A stretch of 64,000 nucleotides of DNA. It comes from Candidatus Thiothrix putei. Its GTDB lineage: Bacteria > Pseudomonadota > Gammaproteobacteria > Thiotrichales > Thiotrichaceae. The first letter of the stretch is position 1. Each line of letters begins with the position of its first letter. The notes under the pieces were generated by a model. That model worked only from the letters and a program-made list of their open reading frames with translations, was not told the DNA's origin and ran no database searches. The stretch covers positions 3,578,001-3,642,000 of the forward strand of contig CP124756.1 of the NCBI GenBank assembly GCA_029972225.1. Reading direction: 5' to 3'. The translations under genes and the position numbers were made by a program. Below are positions 8,810-16,176 of this stretch, one piece after another.

Positions 8810-9364
8810 ATGCCGAAAGAGGTTGGAGTGAAGTATTCAAGCAATGTGTCATCAAGTTCCCTTGGCAAACAACACGGCTTTGTATTTAAGCTGATTCACT
8901 CATTGATATTGGTGGTAGGCGTGGTTAGCCTCGTTGTCATGTACAAAGCAGGTAAACTACCTTTTATTAATTACCGACCTGACTTATCAGGCTTGAATTT
9001 TGGTGGGAGTACCAGCAATAACAGCGACAACTTATGGGAATCAACGAATAACTACATTCAAGCACAGCAACGCAGGGCTGAACCCGTTACGCAACAGCGT
9101 GAGGACACAAAATACACGACCAATCGTTATACCGTACAGGTGGCGGCTGGTTATGATTCAAGACAATTGTATGGCTGGCGTGATGCTCTCGCCGCAGATG
9201 GCTATGATGCTTATCTGGTCAGCCTGAATACGCCGCGTGGGCTAATGTTCAAACTCAGAGTAGGTGCTTTTACGTCGCACAAACAAGCTGAAAACTTACA
9301 AGCAAAAATTCGCAAACGTTACCCCAACAATTTTGGCGCGAGTTTTATTGTGGAAGGCGACTAA
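8810..9364 (+). CDS. SPOR-domain membrane protein
   Basis: This 184-aa protein has a short cytoplasmic N-terminus, one membrane helix at about residues 25-45, a Ser/Asn/Gln-rich periplasmic linker, and a C-terminal SPOR domain at about 105-181 ('RYTVQVAAGYDSRQ', 'LRVGAFTSHKQAENLQAKIRKRY'). SPOR domains bind denuded peptidoglycan glycans at the division septum, so a cell-wall or division role is likely, but the exact counterpart (FtsN, DedD or other) is not clear. A GTG at 8828 preceded by AGAGG is an alternative start. It is divergent from the DUF3025 gene. Confidence 0.8.
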   Translation: MPKEVGVKYSSNVSSSSLGKQHGFVFKLIHSLILVVGVVSLVVMYKAGKLPFINYRPDLSGLNFGGSTSNNSDNLWESTNNYIQAQQRRAEPVTQQREDTKYTTNRYTVQVAAGYDSRQLYGWRDALAADGYDAYLVSLNTPRGLMFKLRVGAFTSHKQAENLQAKIRKRYPNNFGASFIVEGD

Positions 9365-9380
9365 ACCTAATCATCATTTA

Positions 9381-9863
9381 TTATCTGGCAAACAATTCGT
9401 ACTGGAAGTTTTGTAAGCCCTGATCAGCACAGTGGACACTCCCCTGCATCACATAAGCAGAAGGCGTTACCACCCCACCTTTAATAACCACACCCTGAAC
9501 TTCCTGACCACAACGGTTGCCTTTAACGGGCGTTCCCACCACCGCCACGACTGACGTGGTTTTATCATGCCGATAGACTTGGGCTTGCGCTGAACCCGGT
9601 GATTTTATGAAATAACAAGGCGCCATCGGCTTGAGCCAAAGCTGGGGTTCTGTTTTTCCTACCTGCAACCGACAGCCCCCCCCTTCATCACGTAACACTA
9701 AAGCTAAACCCGCCACCTGCATTTGATCGGTAACATGTGGCGTGGCAAGACGCTCAGGCAATACCAACGTTTGCGTTGCTGAAGACTGGTCAGATTCACA
9801 AGCCGTTAGCAACAACACTAACAGGGTTATACTCACATAACTTAATGAACCGGCCAAAACCAC
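9381..9863 (-). CDS. Predicted lipoprotein, candidate immunity partner of the adjacent amidase
   Basis: The 160-aa product starts with a signal peptide ending in the lipobox 'LLTAC' (Cys22). The mature part has several further cysteines ('GGGCRLQVG', 'APCYF', 'NRCGQE', 'VHCADQG') that could form disulfides. No family is recognised. Its first 22 bases overlap the end of the Tae4-like amidase gene, so the two are probably translated together. A periplasmic partner translated with a peptidoglycan amidase suggests an immunity protein. That is inference: it does not look like known Tai4 proteins. Confidence 0.6.
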   Translation of the reverse strand: MVLAGSLSYVSITLLVLLLTACESDQSSATQTLVLPERLATPHVTDQMQVAGLALVLRDEGGGCRLQVGKTEPQLWLKPMAPCYFIKSPGSAQAQVYRHDKTTSVVAVVGTPVKGNRCGQEVQGVVIKGGVVTPSAYVMQGSVHCADQGLQNFQYELFAR

Positions 9864-10627
9864 ACCTCCTCCGAACGCTCGAAGTAATCCAGCGACCCAT
9901 CAGCTAACGCAGGCCCTTCCCAACCCGGATTTTTTTCACGCATCAGAATACCCGTGCCATCCCACAGGTCGATATGATCACCTTGGTTGCCTACCCCCCA
10001 AAAATTGTGAAAACACACAAAGCCAGTACGTCCTTTGAAGGCTCCCCACGACACATTGCTGCGAATTTCCACGGTTCCAAAGCGCCCCGGATTGCGGCGC
10101 ATCCACTCGGCTACTTCACGCGCTCGCAAGGTGTGTCCCTTATGCCCCCGATACCAACAGGTTGTTTTGTCATAACCTTGCAGCAAGTTACTACGCAACA
10201 AACACGTTCCCATTAAAATGGCGCACTGATTACCAAAATGTGGATTGCCATCGGCATCACGGCAGGGAAAGGTCTCTCCCGTTTCAACCGTCGGATGATT
10301 ATTCCAAAGGATGCGAAAACCTAAATTTGGTCCTTCCGCTGGCAATGTTTGTACCGGCGTTTCCACATCACTGTCAGCAGGCGGATGCGTATCCCCTAAC
10401 GGCACAAACGCTGGCGGGGGGGGCGGCAATGAAGGTGCATCCCGCAACTCTTCCACAATAGCCGCACGTTCTGGTTCAGTTGTTGGCAGTGCAGGAGCAG
10501 CAACCGGCGCTGGATTAACGGGGGAAACGGCTGCCGGTACTGAATGACTGGCGGGAGCTGCTGGCGTTGAGCGACGCCACCGCAATAACGACAGCAACCA
10601 GTTCCAGAACGAATTTGACTCAGGCAT
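9842..10627 (-). CDS. Tae4-like peptidoglycan amidase with proline-rich N-terminal region
   Basis: The C-terminal half (about 103-261) matches the type VI amidase effector 4 family. It has 'FRILWNNHP' at the start, the nucleophile segment 'GNQCAILM' (Cys135), 'GRTGFVCFHNFW', and 'GDHIDLWDGTG' with His218 and nearby Asp residues. Known Tae4 enzymes cut the D-Glu-mDAP bond of peptidoglycan. Residues 20-100 are a Pro/Ala-rich linker not seen in classic, short Tae4. There is no clear signal peptide, as expected for an exported effector. AAGGAG precedes the ATG. No type VI secretion genes occur in the window, so the delivery route is unknown. Confidence 0.72.
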   Translation of the reverse strand: MPESNSFWNWLLSLLRWRRSTPAAPASHSVPAAVSPVNPAPVAAPALPTTEPERAAIVEELRDAPSLPPPPPAFVPLGDTHPPADSDVETPVQTLPAEGPNLGFRILWNNHPTVETGETFPCRDADGNPHFGNQCAILMGTCLLRSNLLQGYDKTTCWYRGHKGHTLRAREVAEWMRRNPGRFGTVEIRSNVSWGAFKGRTGFVCFHNFWGVGNQGDHIDLWDGTGILMREKNPGWEGPALADGSLDYFERSEEVWFWPVH

Positions 10628-10672
10628 GAGACACTCCTTGGTAAACGTGCTATGACTATAGGCAAAAATCCC

Positions 10673-10700
10673 CGTATTAGCCCGACTAAAATCCTGTCAA
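10673..10700 (-). promoter_or_regulatory. Candidate promoter of the amidase/lipoprotein pair
   Basis: On the minus strand a perfect TTGACA (10700-10695) lies in the last codons of the HNH gene. A weak -10 (AATACG at 10678-10673, 16-bp spacer; or TAATAC with 15 bp) follows, about 45 bases before the amidase start. Confidence 0.35.
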
Positions 10701-11288
10701 CTGCCTACGTTCCCGTAACTTACTGCTACGTGGAAAATGCGCACTCAAAAACTCCATCTGGTCAGCCAGAATATTGCGCCCTTGCAAGAAAACATATTCT
10801 GCATACGTTGGCTGAAAAGGAATAGCCAACAAGGGCATGTGCGCCTGTTCTGGGGTTCGCCCACCTTTGCGGCTATTACACAGTTTACAAGCGGTAACTA
10901 CATTCGTCCAACGGTCAGGCCCCCCATGTACCAAAGGATGTACATGGTCACGGGATAAGTCTTTTTCTTGAAAATGTTGACCACAATACAAGCAAATGTG
11001 GTTATCACGCCGAAACAACAACGGGTTACTGAGGGGGGGGACATAATCCTGATGCAACTGCTGTTTGCTGCCTAGCGTCGCGATAATGGAATGGAGTTCG
11101 ATGCGGCTACGTTGCCCGGTGATGGCGTTAACCCCCCCGCGAATGGAGAGAATGGGAGTCCCGCAGGTGTAAGCCACTTGCTCAGTGTAATAAAGTTTGA
11201 CTGCCGTTTGGAAATGAATCCATTCCAACGGCATCCCACTGACATCCGTCCGCAGAATTAGCTGGTTCAAGCTGATCATGTGCAGCAT
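10686..11288 (-). CDS. HNH endonuclease family protein
   Basis: The 200-aa protein carries an HNH module at about residues 93-145. A zinc-binding 'CLYCG' (Cys99, Cys102) is followed by 'LSRDHVHPLVHGG' with the catalytic Asp-His pair, 'WTNVVTACKLCNSRKGGR' with the HNH Asn, and the second Cys pair (134, 137). The N-terminal 90 residues form a beta-rich domain. Such stand-alone HNH proteins are common in proteobacterial chromosomes and their substrate is generally unknown; no methyltransferase or other restriction partner is nearby. An internal ATG three codons in (11279) is an equally good start. Confidence 0.8.
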   Translation of the reverse strand: MLHMISLNQLILRTDVSGMPLEWIHFQTAVKLYYTEQVAYTCGTPILSIRGGVNAITGQRSRIELHSIIATLGSKQQLHQDYVPPLSNPLLFRRDNHICLYCGQHFQEKDLSRDHVHPLVHGGPDRWTNVVTACKLCNSRKGGRTPEQAHMPLLAIPFQPTYAEYVFLQGRNILADQMEFLSAHFPRSSKLRERRQLTGF

Positions 11289-11394
11289 GATTGCAGATTC
11301 CTGACATAAATCAAGTATTCATCATATTTTTCATGAAGTTGTCATCACCTGCTGAAATCATTGAGCCATGTCAAGTTTCAACAGCCGCACTTCA

Positions 11395-11408
11395 GGCACA
11401 CTGCACGC
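11395..11408 (+). promoter_or_regulatory. Weak sigma-54-like -24/-12 site before the 31-aa protein genes
   Basis: GG and GC dinucleotides are separated by exactly ten bases, and GGCAC is present at the -24 side. Other consensus positions (TTGC) are poorly kept. The site lies about 37 bases before the ATG. It may be chance. Confidence 0.2.
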
Positions 11409-11444
11409 ATTGATTACTTTGAAGATACCCGAAAGGAGACCAGC

Positions 11445-11540
11445 ATGTTTAGTTTTGATTATGGCCTGCCCGCAGCGATTGTGATTGCACTGATCCTGTT
11501 CGCATGGTTCAGCTTCTTTTCGGTGGTTTTCTCTGGCTAG
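11445..11540 (+). CDS. 31-residue single-helix membrane protein, copy 1
   Basis: ATG at 11445 is preceded by AAAGGAGA with a six-base spacer, an excellent ribosome site, and the frame runs 31 codons to TAG. The product begins 'MFSFDYGLPAAIVIALI' and ends 'FAWFSFFSVVFSG'. It is almost wholly hydrophobic, so it should be one membrane helix with short ends. It is a clear paralogue of the next small gene: both are exactly 31 residues, both begin MFS-aromatic-D-aromatic-G, and both share 'FAWFSF'. No known family is recognised. A small hairpin (11563-11584) follows. Function is unknown. Confidence 0.75.
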   Translation: MFSFDYGLPAAIVIALILFAWFSFFSVVFSG

Positions 11541-11562
11541 ATTCTCTTAGCTTACAGTAACA

Positions 11563-11584
11563 CTTCCTGATCTTGTCAGGGAGA
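11563..11584 (+). other. Hairpin between the two 31-aa protein genes
   Basis: Eight-base arms CTTCCTGA and TCAGGGAG (one G-T pair) enclose a five-base loop. There is no T-run, so it may be an mRNA processing or stability element, or a weak attenuator, between the tandem copies. Confidence 0.4.
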
Positions 11585-11635
11585 TGCTATTCCTTTATCC
11601 TCTTATACACATAAGTATTTTAGAGGTATGTGGAT

Positions 11636-11731
11636 ATGTTTAGCTGGGATTTTGGCATTCCGATGCTGATTGTTGTTGGTCTGATTGCTTTCGCGTGGTT
11701 TAGCTTCTTGTCAGTTGCTCTTCTTGGTTAA
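11636..11731 (+). CDS. 31-residue single-helix membrane protein, copy 2
   Basis: ATG at 11636 follows GAGG with a nine-base spacer, and the frame runs 31 codons to TAA. The product begins 'MFSWDFGIPMLIVVGLI' and ends 'FAWFSFLSVALLG'. About half the residues match copy 1 at identical length, and most changes are conservative (Y/F, L/I, V/L), which is the pattern of protein-level selection. A single membrane helix is predicted. A strong bidirectional terminator follows the stop by 13 bases and closes the two-gene unit. Function is unknown. Confidence 0.75.
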   Translation: MFSWDFGIPMLIVVGLIAFAWFSFLSVALLG

Positions 11732-11744
11732 GCATCATGCAAAT

Positions 11745-11772
11745 AAAAAAGGCCGCTCACGCGGCCTTTTTT
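11745..11772. terminator. Bidirectional Rho-independent terminator between the small genes and rpoH
   Basis: A perfect 12-bp stem, AAAAAAGGCCGC with GCGGCCTTTTTT, encloses the loop TCAC. The A/T ends give a U-tract in both directions, so it can stop transcripts from the 31-aa genes (+) and from rpoH (-). It overlaps the rpoH stop codon by two bases. Confidence 0.85.
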
Positions 11773-12640
11773 ATGCGGCTTCCACTACAGCCAAGCGCAG
11801 TTTACTTACCGCTGCATTTTCGAGTTGGCGAATCCGCTCTGCAGACACATTGTATTTTTCTGCCAAGTCATGCAACGTTGCTTTTTCTTCAGCCAACCAA
11901 CGACTCGCCAGAATATCACGGCTACGGGCATCTAAATTAGCCAGCGCCGTTTGGAAACGCCCACGAGTATAAGTGTCCCATTCTTCCGCTTCCAACATTT
12001 CTGCCGGATCAGCAGACTCTGCCACTAAATATTGGCTAGGTGAGAAATTGGTGGTGTCATCCTCGTCTTGGTCGATACTGAGATCAAATGATATGTCATG
12101 CGCACTCATGCGTTTTTCCATTTCTAGCACTTCAGCCGTACTGACGCCTAAATCATCAGCCATCGACTGCGCTTCTTCCTGATTTAGCCACCCCAAACGC
12201 TTTTTGCCACTGCGTAAGTTGAAGAATAATTTACGTTGCGCCTTCGTCGTTGCTACTTTGACAATTTTCCAGTTACGCAGGATGAACTCGTGAATTTCCG
12301 CCCGAATCCAGTGAACCGCGAAAGAAATCAAACGCACATTCATATCAGGATCAAAGCGTTTTACCGCTTTCATCAACCCTACATTACCCTCTTGAATTAA
12401 ATCACCTAAGGGCAAACCATAACCACTATAGCCACGCGCCACCTTCACCACAAAGCGTAAATTGTGGAGAATCAACTGACGGGCTGCTTCTAAATCTTCT
12501 GCATATTTCAGGCGTTCTGCTAAACCACGCTCTTCTTCTGTTTCCAACACAGGAATGGCATGGATCGCATGAATGTAACTCTCCAAATTTCCAACAGGAA
12601 CGGGGAGGGTCTGTCCTCTAAGCATCATTGCGTAAGTCAT
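11771..12640 (-). CDS. rpoH: Heat-shock RNA polymerase sigma factor RpoH (sigma-32)
   Basis: This sigma-70-family group 3 factor directs RNA polymerase to heat-shock promoters. Region 2 has 'NLRFVVKVARGYSGYGLPLGDLIQEGNVGLMKAVKRFDP' and 'WIRAEIHEFILRNWKIVK'. The RpoH box, target of chaperone and protease control, is seen as 'QRKLFFNLRS'. The C-terminus has the region 4 HTH 'ATLHDLAEKYNVSAERIRQLE'. The ATG at 12640 (289 aa) has GAGGAG seven bases upstream and is preferred over an upstream start at 12670. A perfect CIRCE element lies 32 bases upstream. Confidence 0.95.
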   Translation of the reverse strand: MTYAMMLRGQTLPVPVGNLESYIHAIHAIPVLETEEERGLAERLKYAEDLEAARQLILHNLRFVVKVARGYSGYGLPLGDLIQEGNVGLMKAVKRFDPDMNVRLISFAVHWIRAEIHEFILRNWKIVKVATTKAQRKLFFNLRSGKKRLGWLNQEEAQSMADDLGVSTAEVLEMEKRMSAHDISFDLSIDQDEDDTTNFSPSQYLVAESADPAEMLEAEEWDTYTRGRFQTALANLDARSRDILASRWLAEEKATLHDLAEKYNVSAERIRQLENAAVSKLRLAVVEAA

Positions 12641-12671
12641 GCGTGATCTCCTCATTAATTCTGGCATCATT

Positions 12672-12698
12672 TTAGCACTCTTATCCTTAGAGTGCTAA
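12672..12698. promoter_or_regulatory. CIRCE operator (HrcA-binding site) upstream of rpoH
   Basis: TTAGCACTC, nine bases, GAGTGCTAA: this is the exact CIRCE consensus with no mismatch and the exact nine-base spacer. CIRCE is the binding site of the HrcA repressor, classically before groESL or dnaK. Here it lies 32-58 bases upstream of the rpoH ATG and about 100 bases from the divergent coiled-coil gene, so rpoH is the likely target. hrcA itself is not in the window. Confidence 0.92.
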
Positions 12699-13666
12699 TA
12701 ACCTGTTTGGTTGCGGTTTTAGTCTGGTTCATGCCACGTTATTTTTAACCCATTATGCTTTATGATAGCGCATAAACAGATAAGCAGAATATTATAACAA
12801 TGAATCGTGAAGAACAGACTCTTATCGAGAAAATTGAAGGCAATCGCTTTTTAACCGCTAGCGACCGGCAAACCCTGATAGACCGATGGCGTGATGCTTG
12901 CGAGCGTTTACAACAAAGCGAAGCCAAACTACAAAGCCTTCATGATGCACTGCATAGCAAAGAGCAGCTCATTGACGCTATTGAGCAGTCATTACGGGAA
13001 CGCGACCAACACATGGAGCGGAAAGAGCAATTACTCACCGACAAAGAGCAACTGTTACTGAGCAATCAACAAAACGTCTTAGAACGCGAGCAGCAAATAG
13101 CGCAACGTGACGCTGTTATTCAACAAAAAGAAGCTGTTATTCACGAACGTGACCAAATCATCCGTGAGTTAGGAACTCGCTCACGTGAAATCGAACAACT
13201 CGCCAGTCAAAAAGAAAAGTACATTCTAGAACGCGAAGATCAGATCCACATTCGTAACCGCCGCCTGGAAGAGAAAGACAATCATATCGGCAAGCGTGAC
13301 CGTGAAATCGACAATCGCGACAAACAAATCAGCAAACGCGATACCAACATTCAAGAACTCAGCCAGCAACTTGAAGAGCTTAACCGCTGGATACGTGACC
13401 ATCAACAACGCATTTACGCCCAAGAACAACTGTTAAGCGAACGCAACCGTCAATTATCCGAACGTGATCGCCATCTCAAAGAACGTGATCAACACATCCA
13501 ACAGCGTGATTATCGCCTACGTGATTTCGATCGCTTATTGCAACGCCGCGATGATTTGATCTTCGAAAAAGATCAACAAATTCACCAACGTGACAGCCTC
13601 GTGCGGCGCAAAGTCGACCAGATCAGTTTACGCAATGAACAACTCGCGGAGCAAACCCGCCTACTA

Positions 13667-14802
13667 TACCTTACAGCGTCAAGACCTGAACATTTTTAAA
13701 GGTTTGAAAATTTGTTGTCATCAACTGGGTCAGTTCTTTCTTGTGATCGGTATCCAGCTTGTCGAGACAGTTGGTGATGGCCTCCTTGAAAGCGGGAAAC
13801 TTATCATAGTATTTCGAGTACAAGCATTTTTTCTTGACGAACTTCCACAACCGTTCAATCAGATTGAGGTTGGGTGAATAGGTCGGTAAAAATAATAGTT
13901 CAATATTGAGCCTTTTCGCACAGGCAAACACGGCTTCACAGCGTTGATACTTGGCATTATCCAAGACCAAAGTGATCGGTATTTTGAGTGCTAACGCTGC
14001 AATTTTTTCCAATAATTCACACACGCTGTTAGCGTTGATATAGGAGTCGTTAGTGATCGTGATGAGTTGTAGCGTTATCGCATTGAGTGCGCCCAATACG
14101 TTGTAGCGTTGTCGACCACAGGGGGCTTTGATGAATACGCGGGAAAATGACCACAAAAACCCCAGAAACGGTGCTAACACGAAGTGGGCGGCATCGACAA
14201 AAAAAGGGCGCGTTTGCCCTCCTTAGCCTCCTGAATGCGCGGTTTTAGTTCATTTTCCAGGAACTTTTCTTGTGCTTCCACATCAGCTTTGGCGGGTATC
14301 ATCCCCACTTTATGGATGTCCATCCCTATTTTCTTCATAAAGACACGTACCCTGTCCTCACTGCGTTTGATGCCTGTCAGCTCCTCAATCTTAGCGGCTG
14401 CCGCCTTGCTGGTTGCGGGGGGATATTCACGAAAATAGGCTTCAATCTTGTCTTTATATGCCATCAAATCACTCTGTGGTTTATTGAATCGTATTTCTTT
14501 AAGAGCTTCTAAACCGTTAGGTTGTAGGTAGGCGTTTAGGTAGGCAAGCAGCGTGGCTTCTGTAATCCTTTCCAATCGTTTGATTTCCTTATGCGTCAAC
14601 TGTTGGGATTTCAGGTACAGCACGGACATTTTCTTACGGACTCTGGGATGAGGATGGCGCTCCTTCCAGTAGAACAGCTCCGCTATCTCATCCTCAGTGA
14701 AAGTGATTTTTAATGTCATACATTACTCATGGCTGCTTTTGTTACCAGTCATCTAACCATATTTCCCTGATCAAAAAAACTATTTTATGGCACGGACTGG
14801 TA
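13667..14802 (-). mobile_element. IS630-family insertion sequence (1136 bp) with TA target duplication
   Basis: The element is bounded by TACC at the left and GGTA at the right, flanked by TA at 13665-13666 and 14803-14804, the IS630 target duplication. These limits come from exact restoration of the host reading frame. Terminal repeats beyond the four outer bases are poor by eye. Inside, two overlapping minus-strand frames encode one DDE transposase by frameshift. The length is normal for the family. An internal TACCAGTC near 14740 is inverted with respect to the right end. Confidence 0.82.
13671..14719 (-). CDS. IS630-family DDE transposase, produced by -1 frameshift
   Basis: The first frame (14719-14174, 181 aa) holds the helix-turn-helix N-terminal domain ('LTHKEIKRLERITEATLLAYLN' and 'ATSKAAAAKIEELTGI'). 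The second (to 13671) holds the catalytic core. The frames join at a run of seven T on the minus strand (14205-14199), reading CTT TTT TTG in the first frame. A -1 slip gives '...ALFFVDAAHFV', bringing the first catalytic Asp into the protein. 'LVLDNAKYQRC' and 'LPTYSPNLNLIERLWKFVKK' supply the second Asp and the Glu. The fused product would be about 349 aa, the normal size. All catalytic residues are intact, so the element may be active. Confidence 0.82.
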
Positions 14803-15696
14803 TACACGAAAAAGAACGCATTGCCCAAGAGCGTGAACAACTGCTGCTCCAACAAGGCAATCAAGTGCTTGAAAAAGACCAACACCTTGCTCTGCGTGAT
14901 CAAACAATAGGTGAACGAGAACACCATCTGCAACGGCGCGATGAACAAATCGCGGCACAATTTTTACAACTTCAAGAACGTGACAAAGAAATCCAGCAAC
15001 GTGATCAGTCGATCCAAACACTGCAAGCGCACCTCAGTACGTTAGAACAACGCTTACTAGAACAGCAACAGCACATCGACACCCACCACCAACGTGTTGC
15101 AGAACTGGAGGCTGCCTTACTGAACAAGGAAAAACACCTTGCTGAATACGCTAATCTTGTTCAACACAAAGACACCTTACTGATAGAAAAAGACCAGTTC
15201 ATCCAACGCTTAGAACACCAGCAACAAGACATTACCCAACAAATTGGCGAACGCGACAAAACCCTACAAGCCAAAGATCAGCATGTCTTAGAACAACACA
15301 CCTTACTGCATGAACGCGAACAACGCCTACGCGAGCGTGAAGCCGAACTACAACAACGCGAAGCGCAACATGCCAACCGTGAAAACTTACTGCTGCAACA
15401 TATCGCCGCATTGAGTGAACTCACTGAAAAACAACACACCCAAGAGAATAGCCTACTAGACCAGATCGACACACTGACGGTAATGGCGACCCAATACCAA
15501 GCATACAACAGGGATAATCATGCGTGGGAACTTAAACTGGAACAACGCGATAAAGTGATAAATCTAAAAGACACCATCATTGCTCAGCTCAATCAGCAAC
15601 TACTGCACAAGGAAAAAGCGTTACAACAGCGGGATGCATTGCTGCAAAAACTGGGGCAACAGTTGCGCATATATAGCGCAACTGCCTAAACAAAAT

Positions 15697-16176
15697 TTAG
15701 TGAACTTGTGCAACCTGAACAATCTGCATGTCATTCAGGACAGCACGAAAATCCCGTTCCCAAGCAACAAGCTGTTCAGCCAATGCTTTATCCGCATTCA
15801 ACAACGGGGCGAGTTCAGCGGGATTCAACACGGAAAATAGCGTATCTTTGCCTTCTGCATACACGGCTAGTTTAAAAGGAAACAAAGGGACTAATTCCGG
15901 GTGTGTCTTGCTTAACTCACGCACTTCTTCCAAACGCCCGAAAAAGACTATTTTGTAGTTATCCGTGGTATAGCCCATATCCTGTAAACCGCCGTCACAT
16001 TTCTGGATATGCGCAACAGTAAAGTTATGTTTTCTCAAAACCTCTTGCACTTGTTCCAACGCAAGGTCAAACGCTTGCGGAGAACGTACTGTTAGCAATT
16101 TCTCATCTGCCTGTACGGGTACTGCCAGCATCCATGCCAACAATGCTCCCCATACTCCCATGGTTAAGCGATTCAT
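15697..16176 (-). CDS. Exported DUF302 protein, second gene of the pair
   Basis: The 159-aa protein has a signal peptide of about 23 residues ('WGALLAWMLAVPVQADE') and a DUF302 domain with 'NFTVAHIQKCDGGLQDMGY', 'YKIVFFGRLEEVRELSKTHPELVPLFPFKLAVYAE' and 'VLNP'. DUF302 proteins are common in sulfur and metal-handling bacteria and their biochemical role is unsettled. The cysteine in 'QKCDGG' is a possible functional residue. Its start overlaps the stop of the upstream DUF302 gene by four bases (ATGA), so the pair is translationally coupled. Confidence 0.8.
   Translation of the reverse strand: MNRLTMGVWGALLAWMLAVPVQADEKLLTVRSPQAFDLALEQVQEVLRKHNFTVAHIQKCDGGLQDMGYTTDNYKIVFFGRLEEVRELSKTHPELVPLFPFKLAVYAEGKDTLFSVLNPAELAPLLNADKALAEQLVAWERDFRAVLNDMQIVQVAQVH

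Larger units (their letters stand above)
12800..15689 (+). pseudogene. Heptad-repeat coiled-coil protein gene interrupted by an IS630-type element
   Basis: Two coiled-coil reading frames, 12800-13666 and 14805-15689, flank an insertion element. Removing the element and one TA target copy joins them in frame into a 583-codon gene. The protein is nearly all helix after about residue 30. It repeats a heptad of the type (E/Q)-R-D-Q-x-I-x, with one hydrophobic position and conserved Arg-Asp or Lys-Glu pairs, rich in Gln, Glu and Arg. There is no signal peptide or membrane helix. The upstream part still makes a 289-residue truncated protein plus about 10 element-encoded residues. Its role is unknown; a filament or scaffold is a guess. 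No clear ribosome site precedes the ATG. Confidence 0.82.

Noticed and set aside
7888-8868. Longer start for the DUF3025 protein at 8868
   Set aside because: It would overlap the divergent SPOR gene by 59 bases and add residues not found in the family.
10686-11288. HNH gene as part of a restriction or anti-phage system
   Set aside because: No methyltransferase, helicase or other defence gene is adjacent; stand-alone HNH proteins are common.
12800-15689. Repetitive coding region mistaken for a CRISPR or DNA repeat array
   Set aside because: The repetition is at the protein heptad level; no exact direct repeats with regular spacers are present.
14787-15689. Right half of the coiled-coil gene as a separate gene starting at 14787
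   Set aside because: The first six codons belong to the insertion element and the frame joins exactly to the left half, so it is the 3' part of one broken gene.
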